Of a stretch of DNA of 31,275 nucleotides, positions 24,255 to 31,215 are shown in pieces. A model generated the notes under the pieces. The model was not told where the DNA came from. It saw only the letters and a list, made by a program, of their open reading frames with translations, and made no database searches. The translations under genes and the position numbers were made by a program. The number at the start of each line of letters is the position of its first letter. Within the stretch, counting starts at the first letter, position 1. The DNA is from Erythrobacter sp. CCH5-A1 (GTDB taxonomy: Bacteria > Pseudomonadota > Alphaproteobacteria > Sphingomonadales > Sphingomonadaceae). Where the stretch lies: assembly GCF_001557115.1 (NCBI RefSeq), contig NZ_LSKQ01000312.1, forward strand, positions 1 through 31,275, in the 5' to 3' direction.

Positions 24255-24312
24255 GGCGGATAGCCCCCTTCTTGCGTCGCGCCCTACCTAGGCGCGTGGG
24301 GGACTATCCGCC
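24255..24312 (-). promoter_or_regulatory. zwf: Stem-loop in the zwf 5' leader that buries the ribosome binding site
   Basis: GGCGGATAG (24255-24263) pairs perfectly with CTATCCGCC (24304-24312). The stem continues as CCCCC (24264-24268) with GGGGG (24298-24302) past one bulged base, and a smaller stem, CGCGCC (24278-24283) with GGCGCG (24291-24296), lies inside. In the zwf message the AAGGGGG ribosome site is in the 3' arm and the structure ends at the base before AUG. This would hold translation low unless the structure is opened by a ligand, protein, RNA or temperature. Confidence 0.65.
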
Positions 24313-24318
24313 AGTGGG

Positions 24319-24339
24319 CGCATACTTATTCAATTTCGG
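24319..24339 (-). promoter_or_regulatory. 21-bp element shared with the glk upstream region
   Basis: On the - strand the core reads TTGAATAAGTATGCG and is flanked 5' by CCGA plus two variable bases. The same 21 bp, with two differences, lies at 31190-31210. The downstream edge is 65 bases before zwf and 67 bases before glk. It may be an operator or an unusual promoter core; GAATA-AG-TATGC is a near palindrome. Confidence 0.6.
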
Positions 24340-24378
24340 CCACCTCCGGCGGGGCTGCGGTTCGCGCCAGCGGACCCG

Positions 24379-25662
24379 TCAAGCAGGCTTGCGCGCAAAC
24401 ACCCCGAAGCCCGCGATGATCGCGTAGCATGCCGCCGGGAGCACCAGCGCGAAGGCGAGGCTGGTCGCATCCGCCAGCGCGCCATACATCGGCGGGATGA
24501 TCGCGCCGCCCGCGATGGCGACGTTGATGATCCCCGATCCATCCGCCGCGCGCGGGCCGAGCTTCTCGCAGGCGAGGCTGAAGATGGTCGGGAACATGAT
24601 CGCGTTCATCAGGCCGACCGCGAGCAAGGAGTAGCCCGCCACCGTGCCGCTCGCGTTGGCCGCAACCGCGATCAGCGTGATCGCGCCCGCTGCCACCGCG
24701 GCGAGCGTCAGGCCCGGGCTGACGAAGCGCAACACCGCCGAGCCGATGAACCGCCCCACCAGCGCGCCGCCCCAGTAGAGCGAGATCAGCTTGCCCGCAT
24801 CCTGCTCTCCGAGGCCGAGCACCTCAGGCTGCATCAGGAAGCTGACGATGAAGCTGCCGATCGCCACTTCCGCGCCGACATAGAGGAAGATGCAGGCCGC
24901 CCCGTAGCCGAAGCGCGGGCGCTTCAGCAGCGCGAGGCCATCGGCAAGGCTGGTCTGCTCGTGCTTCTCGCCCCCCAGCCGGTCGCGGAACAGCCACACC
25001 GCGCCCGCAACCACGGCGAGCGCCACGGCGAGGCCGAGATAGCCGCCCACGATCGCCTGGCTCTCGGCGGTGCGATAGGCGGCCAGTTCCTCGCCCGAAA
25101 GCTGCGCGGCGGTGACGCCGGCAAGGCTGCCGAGGATCAGGATCGCGCCGACATAGGGGAAGATCGTCGTCCCCAGCGAATTGAAGCCTTGCGCGAAGGT
25201 CAGGCGGCTGTGGGTCGTGCGCTCGGGCCCCAGAAGGCTGATCAGCGGGTTCGCGACGATCTGCACCAGCACCACGCCCGTCGCGAGGATGAAATAGGCG
25301 AACAGGAACATCGGGAAGAGCGCGGTCTGGCTTGCCGGGATGAACAGCAGGCACCCCGCCATCATCGTCACCAGCCCTGCCACCGCGCCGCGCATGTAGC
25401 CCAGCTTCTTCACCAGCCGCGCGCCGGGTATGCCCACCACCGCGTAGGCGATGAAGAACCAGAACTGCACCAGGCTCGCCTCGAAGAAGTTGAGCGTGAA
25501 CAGCTCCTTGAGCTTGGGGATGATGACGTCGTTGAGCGAGGTGATCCCGCCGAAGATGAAGAACAGCGCGAAGACGAAATAGTTCAATCCCGGCGCGTCG
25601 ACCTGCGGCGTGTCGCTTGCGCCAATCCCAGCGGCCGATGCCGCACCCGGTGACATTGCCAT
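24379..25662 (-). CDS. FucP-family MFS hexose:proton symporter (glucose/galactose type)
   Basis: A 427-residue carrier of the FHS (fucose/galactose/glucose) group with about 12 membrane helices. Typical segments are FALFFIFGGITSLNDVIIPKLKELF near the N-terminus, WFFIAYAVVGIPGARLVKKLGYMRG, the QIVANPLISLLGP pore helix and GLMNAIMFPTIFSLACEKLG near the C-terminus. The start at 25662 has GGGAGAGGGAT 7 bases upstream. The gene is divergent from a LacI regulator, with a LacI-type palindrome in the shared 167-bp region. It lies upstream of zwf on the same strand but is separated by 124 bp carrying zwf control elements. Likely substrates are glucose or a related hexose; exact specificity cannot be read. 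Confidence 0.88.
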   Translation of the reverse strand: MAMSPGAASAAGIGASDTPQVDAPGLNYFVFALFFIFGGITSLNDVIIPKLKELFTLNFFEASLVQFWFFIAYAVVGIPGARLVKKLGYMRGAVAGLVTMMAGCLLFIPASQTALFPMFLFAYFILATGVVLVQIVANPLISLLGPERTTHSRLTFAQGFNSLGTTIFPYVGAILILGSLAGVTAAQLSGEELAAYRTAESQAIVGGYLGLAVALAVVAGAVWLFRDRLGGEKHEQTSLADGLALLKRPRFGYGAACIFLYVGAEVAIGSFIVSFLMQPEVLGLGEQDAGKLISLYWGGALVGRFIGSAVLRFVSPGLTLAAVAAGAITLIAVAANASGTVAGYSLLAVGLMNAIMFPTIFSLACEKLGPRAADGSGIINVAIAGGAIIPPMYGALADATSLAFALVLPAACYAIIAGFGVFARKPA

Positions 25663-25706
25663 TTGCTGATCCCTCTCCCCGCGCGCCGTTGGCCCGCTCG
25701 CTTATT

Positions 25707-25722
25707 TTGCGAACGTTCACAA
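25707..25722. promoter_or_regulatory. LacI-family operator between carrier and regulator (TTGCGAACGTTCACAA)
   Basis: A 16-bp palindrome with 7 of 8 base pairs matching and a central CG. It lies 45 bases before the FucP-type carrier and 108 bases before the divergent LacI gene. Two positions in each half differ from the operator of the sucrose locus, so the regulators should be distinct. Confidence 0.7.
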
Positions 25723-25829
25723 TCAGCGCATCCGTGTCAACCTGCAAGAAGCGTGCGGCGATTTCCAGTGCGTATAGCAATGCAAGCGAGCCTTGCGCGG
25801 GGATAAGCTTGCGCCCTAGAGAGGCAGAC

Positions 25830-26855
25830 ATGACCGGGGGATCGAAAAGGCGGCCGACATCCTTCGATGTGGCGGAACGGGCGGGCGTGAGCCAGCCGAC
25901 CGTCAGCCGTGCCCTCTCGGGCTCTCCCGCCATCGCCGAGGCGACTCGCCGCAAGGTGATCGAGGCAGCCGAGGCGCTGGGCTATTTCGTCGACGAGCGC
26001 GCGGCGCGGCTGCGGCGCGGTTCGACCGGCACGCTCGCGGTGGTCGTCATCTGCCGCGAGGGCGACAGCGCCTCCTCGATCAACCCCTTCGCCTATGCGC
26101 TGCTCGGCTCGGTCTGTGTCGCGGCCTCCGAACGCGGCTTCGAGACGCTGGTGAGCTTTCAGGCCCGGGCGCAGGATTTCTTCGGGCACTACCAGGAACA
26201 GGGCCGCGCCGACGGCCTCGTGGTGATCGGCACCACCACCAATGCCGCCGCATGGGAGCATTTCCGCGGGATCGAGAGCGAGGGCCGCAAGGTCGCCTAT
26301 TGGGGCTCGCCCTTCGACGAGCTCGATTGGGTGCGCTCCGACAACCGCGCGGCCGGAAGGCTGGCGGTCGAGCATCTGCTCGCCGCCGGCTACAGGCGCC
26401 CCTGCTTCCTCGGCGCGCTGAACACCCCGCAGGTGCAGTTCACCGAACGCTACGAAGGCTATGCCGAAGCGATGCGCGCGGCGGGGCTGGAGCCGTGCCT
26501 TGCCCCCACGGTCAACGCCGCCACCCGCGAGGAGGAGGGCCGCCGCGCCGCGCGCCGCCTGATCGAGCGGGGCGAGGACATTGATGCGGTCTTCGCCGCC
26601 TGCGACGCGATGGCGCTGGGCGCGATCGAGGCCTTTGCCGCCGCCGATCTGTCCGTGCCGCACGCCGTGGGCGTGATGGGCTTCGACGATCTGGTCGCCG
26701 GCCGCTTCAGCCGACCGCCGCTCACCACCATCGCCCCCGATCCCGCCGAAGCGGGCGGGGCGCTGGTAGAAGCGGTGCTCGACGAAGGCGAAGCCGCCCG
26801 CCGCCGCGTGCCGGTGCGGCTGATCGCGCGCGGCAGCACCTTGCGTTCGGGATAG
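25830..26855 (+). CDS. LacI-family regulator divergent from the hexose carrier
   Basis: A 341-residue LacI/GalR regulator. The start at 25830 (MTGGSKRRPTSFDV) follows AGAGAGGCAG and puts the helix-turn-helix at residues 11-31 (SFDVAERAGVSQPTVSRALSG); the open frame upstream is not needed. The hinge is DERAARLRRGSTGTLAVVV. The sensor domain contains DGLVVIGTTTN, AVFAACDAMALGAI and GVMGFDDLVAGRFSRPPLTTI. It probably represses the divergent FucP-type carrier, and perhaps itself, through the palindrome at 25707-25722. Its effector is likely a hexose or hexose phosphate. Confidence 0.88.
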   Translation: MTGGSKRRPTSFDVAERAGVSQPTVSRALSGSPAIAEATRRKVIEAAEALGYFVDERAARLRRGSTGTLAVVVICREGDSASSINPFAYALLGSVCVAASERGFETLVSFQARAQDFFGHYQEQGRADGLVVIGTTTNAAAWEHFRGIESEGRKVAYWGSPFDELDWVRSDNRAAGRLAVEHLLAAGYRRPCFLGALNTPQVQFTERYEGYAEAMRAAGLEPCLAPTVNAATREEEGRRAARRLIERGEDIDAVFAACDAMALGAIEAFAAADLSVPHAVGVMGFDDLVAGRFSRPPLTTIAPDPAEAGGALVEAVLDEGEAARRRVPVRLIARGSTLRSG

Positions 26856-26894
26856 GCCTTGCTGCCAAAGCCCCGGCGCAAGGCGTGGCCGGAC

Positions 26895-27272
26895 CTATTC
26901 TTCGTCGGGATCGGAAGCAGGCGCAGCATCCGTGCCGAAGAGGCGGTCGTTGTAGCCGTAATCCTGGCCGTTGGCTGCGCTCGCCGTCGTGATGGTGATG
27001 TCCATGTGGGGCGGCGATGCCGCGTATTCGATATTGCCCACGGCCGACAGGAAGATCGAGACGTCGCTGTTCCCGCCGCCGAACCAGAACACCGAAAAAT
27101 TGCGTTCCGGATCCGAACCTGCGGCAGCCCATTGGCCGGTCACGTTGAAGGTGACTTCGCGGAACAGCACGGTGCCGGAAAGTGCCCCCGTGTCGTCGTT
27201 CTCGGTGAGATTGACCTTGGTCGGATATTCGCCCCGGTCATTCGGCCCGCTGGCGTAGTTCCACTGCCCCAT
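26895..27272 (-). CDS. Hypothetical 125-residue beta-rich protein
   Basis: A small protein I do not recognise. The start at 27272 has GGCGGAG 5 bases upstream. It begins MGQWNYASGPNDRGEYP and has alternating hydrophobic/polar stretches that look like antiparallel beta strands: TKVNLTENDDTGALSGTVLF, EVTFNVTGQW, RNFSVFWFGG, DVSIFLSAVG and HMDITITT. The tail is acidic (DPDEE). There is no signal peptide or membrane segment and no cysteine. The W-x-x-x-G opening with GALSGTV faintly recalls small avidin or lipocalin barrels, but biotin-site residues cannot be matched, so this is only a fold guess. It lies between the convergent-side LacI gene and the PEP-carboxylase-like gene, downstream of the latter on the same strand. 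Confidence 0.7.
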   Translation of the reverse strand: MGQWNYASGPNDRGEYPTKVNLTENDDTGALSGTVLFREVTFNVTGQWAAAGSDPERNFSVFWFGGGNSDVSIFLSAVGNIEYAASPPHMDITITTASAANGQDYGYNDRLFGTDAAPASDPDEE

Positions 27273-27313
27273 CGTTACTCCGCCTATATTTGTCGAAGAC
27301 CGCGAGGCTAACA

Positions 27314-27334
27314 GCTTTCCTAATCCGGGAAAGC
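27314..27334 (-). terminator. Weak stem-loop after the PEP-carboxylase-like gene
   Basis: GCTTTCC (27314-27320) and GGAAAGC (27328-27334) pair perfectly over 7 bp with a 7-base loop, 25 bases after the upstream stop codon on the - strand. No T tract follows, so its function as a terminator is doubtful. Confidence 0.35.
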
Positions 27335-27359
27335 GGTTTCTCCATCCGCGACCGCCGCG

Positions 27360-30128
27360 TTAGCCATGCGCGCCGAATTCGTTGGCGATGGCGGTGGAGA
27401 TGCGCAGGGACAGCTCCTGCGCCCGTGCGATCGGCGTCATGAAGTCGCGCTCGTAGGCGCCGTAGCCTTCCTCGCCGCCATCGGGGTAGTCGCTCGGCTC
27501 GTCCAGCGGGAAGTCGCGCGGGCCGGGGATGCGCACCGGGAAGGCGCGGCGCAGCTGGGCGAGGGCCTCGTCGATGCGCAAGGTCAGCACCATGTCGATC
27601 ACGTCGCGGCGGCTGATGTCGTTGGCGCGGCTGAAGGCGGGGACCGCGACCGCTTTCAGGAACATGTGCTGGAGCAGCGCGAGGCGCAGCGCCTGCAGCA
27701 CGCCGATGCGGCGGCGCACATGCTCGCGCGCCTCGGTGTCGGCGGTATCACCCGGCAAGAGATCGAGCAGGCGGTGGAGCTTCAATGCATCGATCCTGAG
27801 GCGCGAGGCGAGGCGGCGGAACACCCCCGTCCGGTCGTCGCCCACCAGATATTCGGCGAGGGCGGCGCAGGCGCCGGCCAGGTGATCCTCGGTCCCGCGA
27901 TAGGTGCGGCTCGCCCAATAGGCCGAGTTGAACAGCTCGCCATAGGCCGCCACGGTCTTGATGCTGGCGAGCGCATTGGCGCTGCGCACCAGCCGCATGA
28001 TCTGCCGGCCGCGCGGGGAATCGGTAAGCAGCGCGGCGATTTCCTCGCGGTTGCCATCGGCCGCCGAGCCGACCCCGGCGATGACGTTCACCGGATAGCC
28101 CAATTGCTGGAGGATCGCATTGTGCGGAATCGCGCGGATCTGGCGCAAGCTCATCTCGCGGTCGGCGTTGATGTCGCTCTGGCGGCGCGAGACGCGGCTG
28201 CCAGTGGGGTTCAGGAGCCCGAGGCCGAAAGCGGTGACCGCGCGCGCATAGGTACGGCTGGCGAGGTGATCGCCCTGGTGCTCCTTCACCGCCCGGTAGA
28301 AATCGAGGCTGAGATCGGTGCGGTGATAGAAGGGGTCGGCGGGCGCGGCGAGATCGGCCTCGGCGGGGCGCAGTTCGGCGATGCGGGTAAGCGTGGCGAG
28401 CGCGAGTTCTGGGGTGGCGAAGAACAGGTAGCCGTCGCCGCCCTGAAAGCTGACTTCGGGCTCCAGCCGGATGCCCGCGCGGGCGAACCGTCGCCGCGCC
28501 CAGGGGGAGAGCGGCCATTCGAGCCGGTCTTGCAGCGAAGCAGGGTGCGCGCCGCGGCCCATGCTTTCGCCGTGGGTGTTGAACACCAGCGCGGCGATGT
28601 CGCCAAGGCCGTTCGCGGCCATCGCTTCGGCGAGGCGGCCTTGAAGGCGCTCGATCGCGAGGGCTGCGGGGACCTGCCCGACGAAGCGCCCGGCGTCGGA
28701 GAACCCGGTCTGCACCGCCACGCGCCCCCGCGCGCGGGCATAGGCGCGGTAGGCAGGCTCGGCGAGCAGCGCATCGAGGAACCGCCCGCCATGCTCCAGC
28801 GCCCGCTCGGTCTCGAACAGCGGCGAGACATCGACCTTGCCTTCCACCCCGAACAGCTTGGCGAAATAGAGCGCGGCGAGGACCGTGGCGGGCTGCTCGC
28901 ATTCGGCCACCAGCATCCGGATCGGCGCGTCGGCGTCGATGTGCTTCAGGATCTGCGCCATCGCGATGAACTGGCGGATCGCGGTCGAGCTTTCAGTGGC
29001 GAGCGCGGCGAAATTGGTGCGCAGCGTTGCCGCCTCGTGGACCAGTCGCCGCAGGGTCATGAGCGCGCCCTTGCTGGCAAGGTCCACGCCCTCGTCGTCC
29101 TCGCCCAGCCGGCGGCGCACGGCGTTGTGGAGCTGTTTGGCGTTCACCCGGAAATGGATCCAGCCCATGCCGAGCCCGTCGGCCCGCATCGCGGCAGCAA
29201 GGGTGAGGAGGGCGATGGCGCGAGGCTCGGGCGCGCTTGTTGCTTCGCCTTCAAGCGCGGCGATGATCGGGGCCAGCGACAGCAGATTGTCGTCGCTGTG
29301 CGTGGTCAGCCGGTTGGCGGCGTTCGCCAGCGCCTCGGCGCTGGTGAGGTCCCCCGCGAAGTCCTCCGCACGCGCTGCGGCGAAGGCGGTAGCGGGCCTG
29401 AGGGTTGCGAGCAGCGGGTGGGCCGCGTCGAGCGCTTCCAGCGAAGCGGTGTAGCGCGCGAGGCGTTCGGCCTTTTCCTGCAGCCGGAAGGCGATCGAGG
29501 TGCGCCAGCCGATGTCCGTGCGCCCGTCCATGTCGTATCCGACCCAGCTGGCGAAGCGGAATGGCAGCGGACGAAGCCCGCGCCAGTCCTGCGGCCAGCG
29601 CCGGCGCGCCTCGTCCAGCAGGCGGGCGACGATCACGTCGCGCGCGTCCTGCGCCCGGGCCATCGCCGCCATCGCCGCCGCATGTTCCTGTTCGAGCGTC
29701 ACAGCTGTGCGCGTGGCGCAAACGGCGCAGGCCGTGTCGTCGATATCCTGCGGCGCCGAGGCGGCAGCGGCCACGGCTTCGGATTGCGCATGAGACAGCA
29801 GGAACGTCGGGTGTGCAGTGAAGACCGCGTGGAGCTGCGGGTTTTGCCAGCGCGCGGCAAAGCTTTCGAAGTCGTCGGCCGCGCTTGCCATCGGCGCGGG
29901 CGATGGCGGGACGGCGAGCAAGGTGCGCAGCTTGCGGGCGCGCGCCTTCAGCCCGTCGCACTCCAGTTCCGCCACCAGCGCGGCGACATCATCCAGGCTG
30001 GTCTCGCCGCTCTCGATCGCCCGCGACAGATCGAGCGAGAGCTGGAACACCGGATTGAAGAGCGGCGTTTCCCGCGTGCGCTCGTGGAGTTCGCCCAGCC
30101 GCGCTTCGAGCGCCGCGACCGACTTCAC
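27360..30128 (-). CDS. Divergent phosphoenolpyruvate carboxylase-like protein
   Basis: A 922-residue protein with the full PEP carboxylase layout but altered signatures (E. coli numbers from memory). TAHPTE is FTAHPTF: H106 (H138) kept, the next glutamate replaced by F109. GGDRDGNP is GYDMDGRT (198-204). PLFET keeps E439 (E506). GYSDSNKDGG-type motif is GFSDAGRFVG: D478 (D543) kept, the lysine (K546) replaced by R481. FHGRGGSIGRGGAP is FNTHGESMGRGAHP: H579 replaced by N517, R581 by H519, R525 (R587) kept. GSRPAKR is GSRVSRR. The terminal QNTG/RNTG is NEFGAHG. It starts with GTG overlapping the glk stop by 4 bases, so it is co-translated with glucokinase. Carboxylase activity is uncertain; a changed substrate or a sensory role is possible. 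The intact frame argues against a decaying gene. Confidence 0.85.
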   Translation of the reverse strand: MKSVAALEARLGELHERTRETPLFNPVFQLSLDLSRAIESGETSLDDVAALVAELECDGLKARARKLRTLLAVPPSPAPMASAADDFESFAARWQNPQLHAVFTAHPTFLLSHAQSEAVAAAASAPQDIDDTACAVCATRTAVTLEQEHAAAMAAMARAQDARDVIVARLLDEARRRWPQDWRGLRPLPFRFASWVGYDMDGRTDIGWRTSIAFRLQEKAERLARYTASLEALDAAHPLLATLRPATAFAAARAEDFAGDLTSAEALANAANRLTTHSDDNLLSLAPIIAALEGEATSAPEPRAIALLTLAAAMRADGLGMGWIHFRVNAKQLHNAVRRRLGEDDEGVDLASKGALMTLRRLVHEAATLRTNFAALATESSTAIRQFIAMAQILKHIDADAPIRMLVAECEQPATVLAALYFAKLFGVEGKVDVSPLFETERALEHGGRFLDALLAEPAYRAYARARGRVAVQTGFSDAGRFVGQVPAALAIERLQGRLAEAMAANGLGDIAALVFNTHGESMGRGAHPASLQDRLEWPLSPWARRRFARAGIRLEPEVSFQGGDGYLFFATPELALATLTRIAELRPAEADLAAPADPFYHRTDLSLDFYRAVKEHQGDHLASRTYARAVTAFGLGLLNPTGSRVSRRQSDINADREMSLRQIRAIPHNAILQQLGYPVNVIAGVGSAADGNREEIAALLTDSPRGRQIMRLVRSANALASIKTVAAYGELFNSAYWASRTYRGTEDHLAGACAALAEYLVGDDRTGVFRRLASRLRIDALKLHRLLDLLPGDTADTEAREHVRRRIGVLQALRLALLQHMFLKAVAVPAFSRANDISRRDVIDMVLTLRIDEALAQLRRAFPVRIPGPRDFPLDEPSDYPDGGEEGYGAYERDFMTPIARAQELSLRISTAIANEFGAHG

Positions 30129-31123
30129 GCTTCGCCTCCGTGCTCGCTGGCGAAGGCGGCGGCGGCGCCGAACAGGCCGGGTTGGGGGTGGACGATGAGC
30201 TTGACGGGGATCGACGCCATCAGGCTCTCGAACCGCCCCTTGGCCTTGAAGCGCGCGGCAAAGCCCGAGGTGAGCAGCGTCTCGCGGATGCGGTAGCCGA
30301 GGCCGCCGGCGATCACCACGCCGGCAAAGCCCCCCTGCGCCAGCGCCAAGTCGCCAGCGACCGAGCCCAACGCGAGGCAGAAGCGGTCGACCGCGGCGGC
30401 GGCCAGCGAGTCCTCTCCGCTGGTGCCGAGGTTCCAGATCTCGATCGCATCGCGCTCCGGCTCGGAACGATGTTCGAGCGCGGCAAGCGCCTGATAGATG
30501 TCGACGATCCCGGGCCCTGCCACCACCCGCTCGACCGAGACGCGGTTGTGGCGGCGGCGCAACCGGGCGAGGATCGCGTCCTCGATGGAGTCCAGAGGAG
30601 CGAAGTCGATGTGCCCGCCCTCGGTCGCCTGCACGCGGTAAGCTGCGCCCGAACGGTAGAGATGCGCGACACCCAGACCCGTCCCCGGCCCGAGCACCGA
30701 GATCGTGCCCTCGCGCCCCAGCGGCGCATCGGGGCCGGCGAGATGCAGGAACTGGCTGTCGTCGGCGCGCGCGACGGCATGGGCGACGGCGGCGAAATCA
30801 TTGACGATGGTGTAGTCGCGCGCGCCGAGCTTTTCCGGGATCAGCGCGGGGCGGATGATCCACGGGTTGTTGGTGAAGCGGATCACCGGATTGGGCTTGC
30901 CGGGGCTGCCGACCGGGCCGGCGATGGCGATGCTCACGGCCGGGGGCAGGGTGCCCCCCTTGCGGTCACGATAGGCTTCCCACGCGGTCTGGAAGCTCGC
31001 ATGGTCGGCGGTGTGGAGTGTTTCGGGCTCATCGAGGCTGATCGCGCCGTCCGCGCCGATCGAGGCAATGGCAAAGCGGGCATGGGTCCCGCCGATATCG
31101 ACCACCACCACATCGCGCATCAT
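30125..31123 (-). CDS. glk: Glucokinase
   Basis: A 332-residue bacterial glucokinase of the Glk (non-ROK) family. The ATP site is VVVDIGGTHARFA (residues 6-18), the catalytic pair N108-D109 lies in IVNDFAAVA, LGPGTGLGVAHL (144-155) is the second phosphate loop, and E168 and H171 in EGGHIDF bind the sugar. Length is normal (E. coli 321). The start at 31123 (second ATG at 31120) follows AGGGAC. It would phosphorylate glucose released by the sulfoquinovose and sucrose loci, or imported by the FucP-type carrier, for entry to the Entner-Doudoroff route. It is the first gene of an operon with the PEP-carboxylase-like gene, and its upstream region shares a 21-bp element with zwf. Confidence 0.95.
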   Translation of the reverse strand: MMRDVVVVDIGGTHARFAIASIGADGAISLDEPETLHTADHASFQTAWEAYRDRKGGTLPPAVSIAIAGPVGSPGKPNPVIRFTNNPWIIRPALIPEKLGARDYTIVNDFAAVAHAVARADDSQFLHLAGPDAPLGREGTISVLGPGTGLGVAHLYRSGAAYRVQATEGGHIDFAPLDSIEDAILARLRRRHNRVSVERVVAGPGIVDIYQALAALEHRSEPERDAIEIWNLGTSGEDSLAAAAVDRFCLALGSVAGDLALAQGGFAGVVIAGGLGYRIRETLLTSGFAARFKAKGRFESLMASIPVKLIVHPQPGLFGAAAAFASEHGGEA

Positions 31124-31189
31124 TCGTGTCCCTGTCCCGCCGCGTCAGGGCCGAGGGTGTAGCAGGCGACGCGCGGAATTCCCACGCGC

Positions 31190-31210
31190 CGCATACTTAT
31201 TCAAAATCGG
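31190..31210 (-). promoter_or_regulatory. 21-bp element shared with the zwf upstream region
   Basis: Second copy of the element at 24319-24339 with identity at 19 of 21 positions (core TTGAATAAGTATGCG on the - strand). It lies 67 bases before the glk start and only 5 bases after the stop codon of the preceding gene, so it marks the whole glk control region. Confidence 0.6.
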
Positions 31211-31215
31211 GGGTC

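Noticed and set aside
24319..24339. The shared 21-bp element as a normal sigma-70 promoter
   Set aside because: Taking TTGAAT as -35, the sequences 17 bases on (CGGATA before zwf, GAATTC before glk) are poor and unlike each other, so an operator or other element fits better.
26895..27272. Avidin/streptavidin-like biotin binder
   Set aside because: Only short patterns such as GALSGTV agree; the biotin-contact residues and second tryptophan motif cannot be placed.
27360..30128. PEP-carboxylase-like gene as a pseudogene
   Set aside because: The frame is complete over 922 codons, is translationally coupled to glk, and retains several key acidic and arginine positions, so divergence is a better explanation than decay.
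27366..30296. A 976-codon open frame on the + strand opposite the PEP-carboxylase-like gene
   Set aside because: Composition is arginine/glycine/alanine-rich without motifs, and the opposite frame has clear PEP carboxylase layout.
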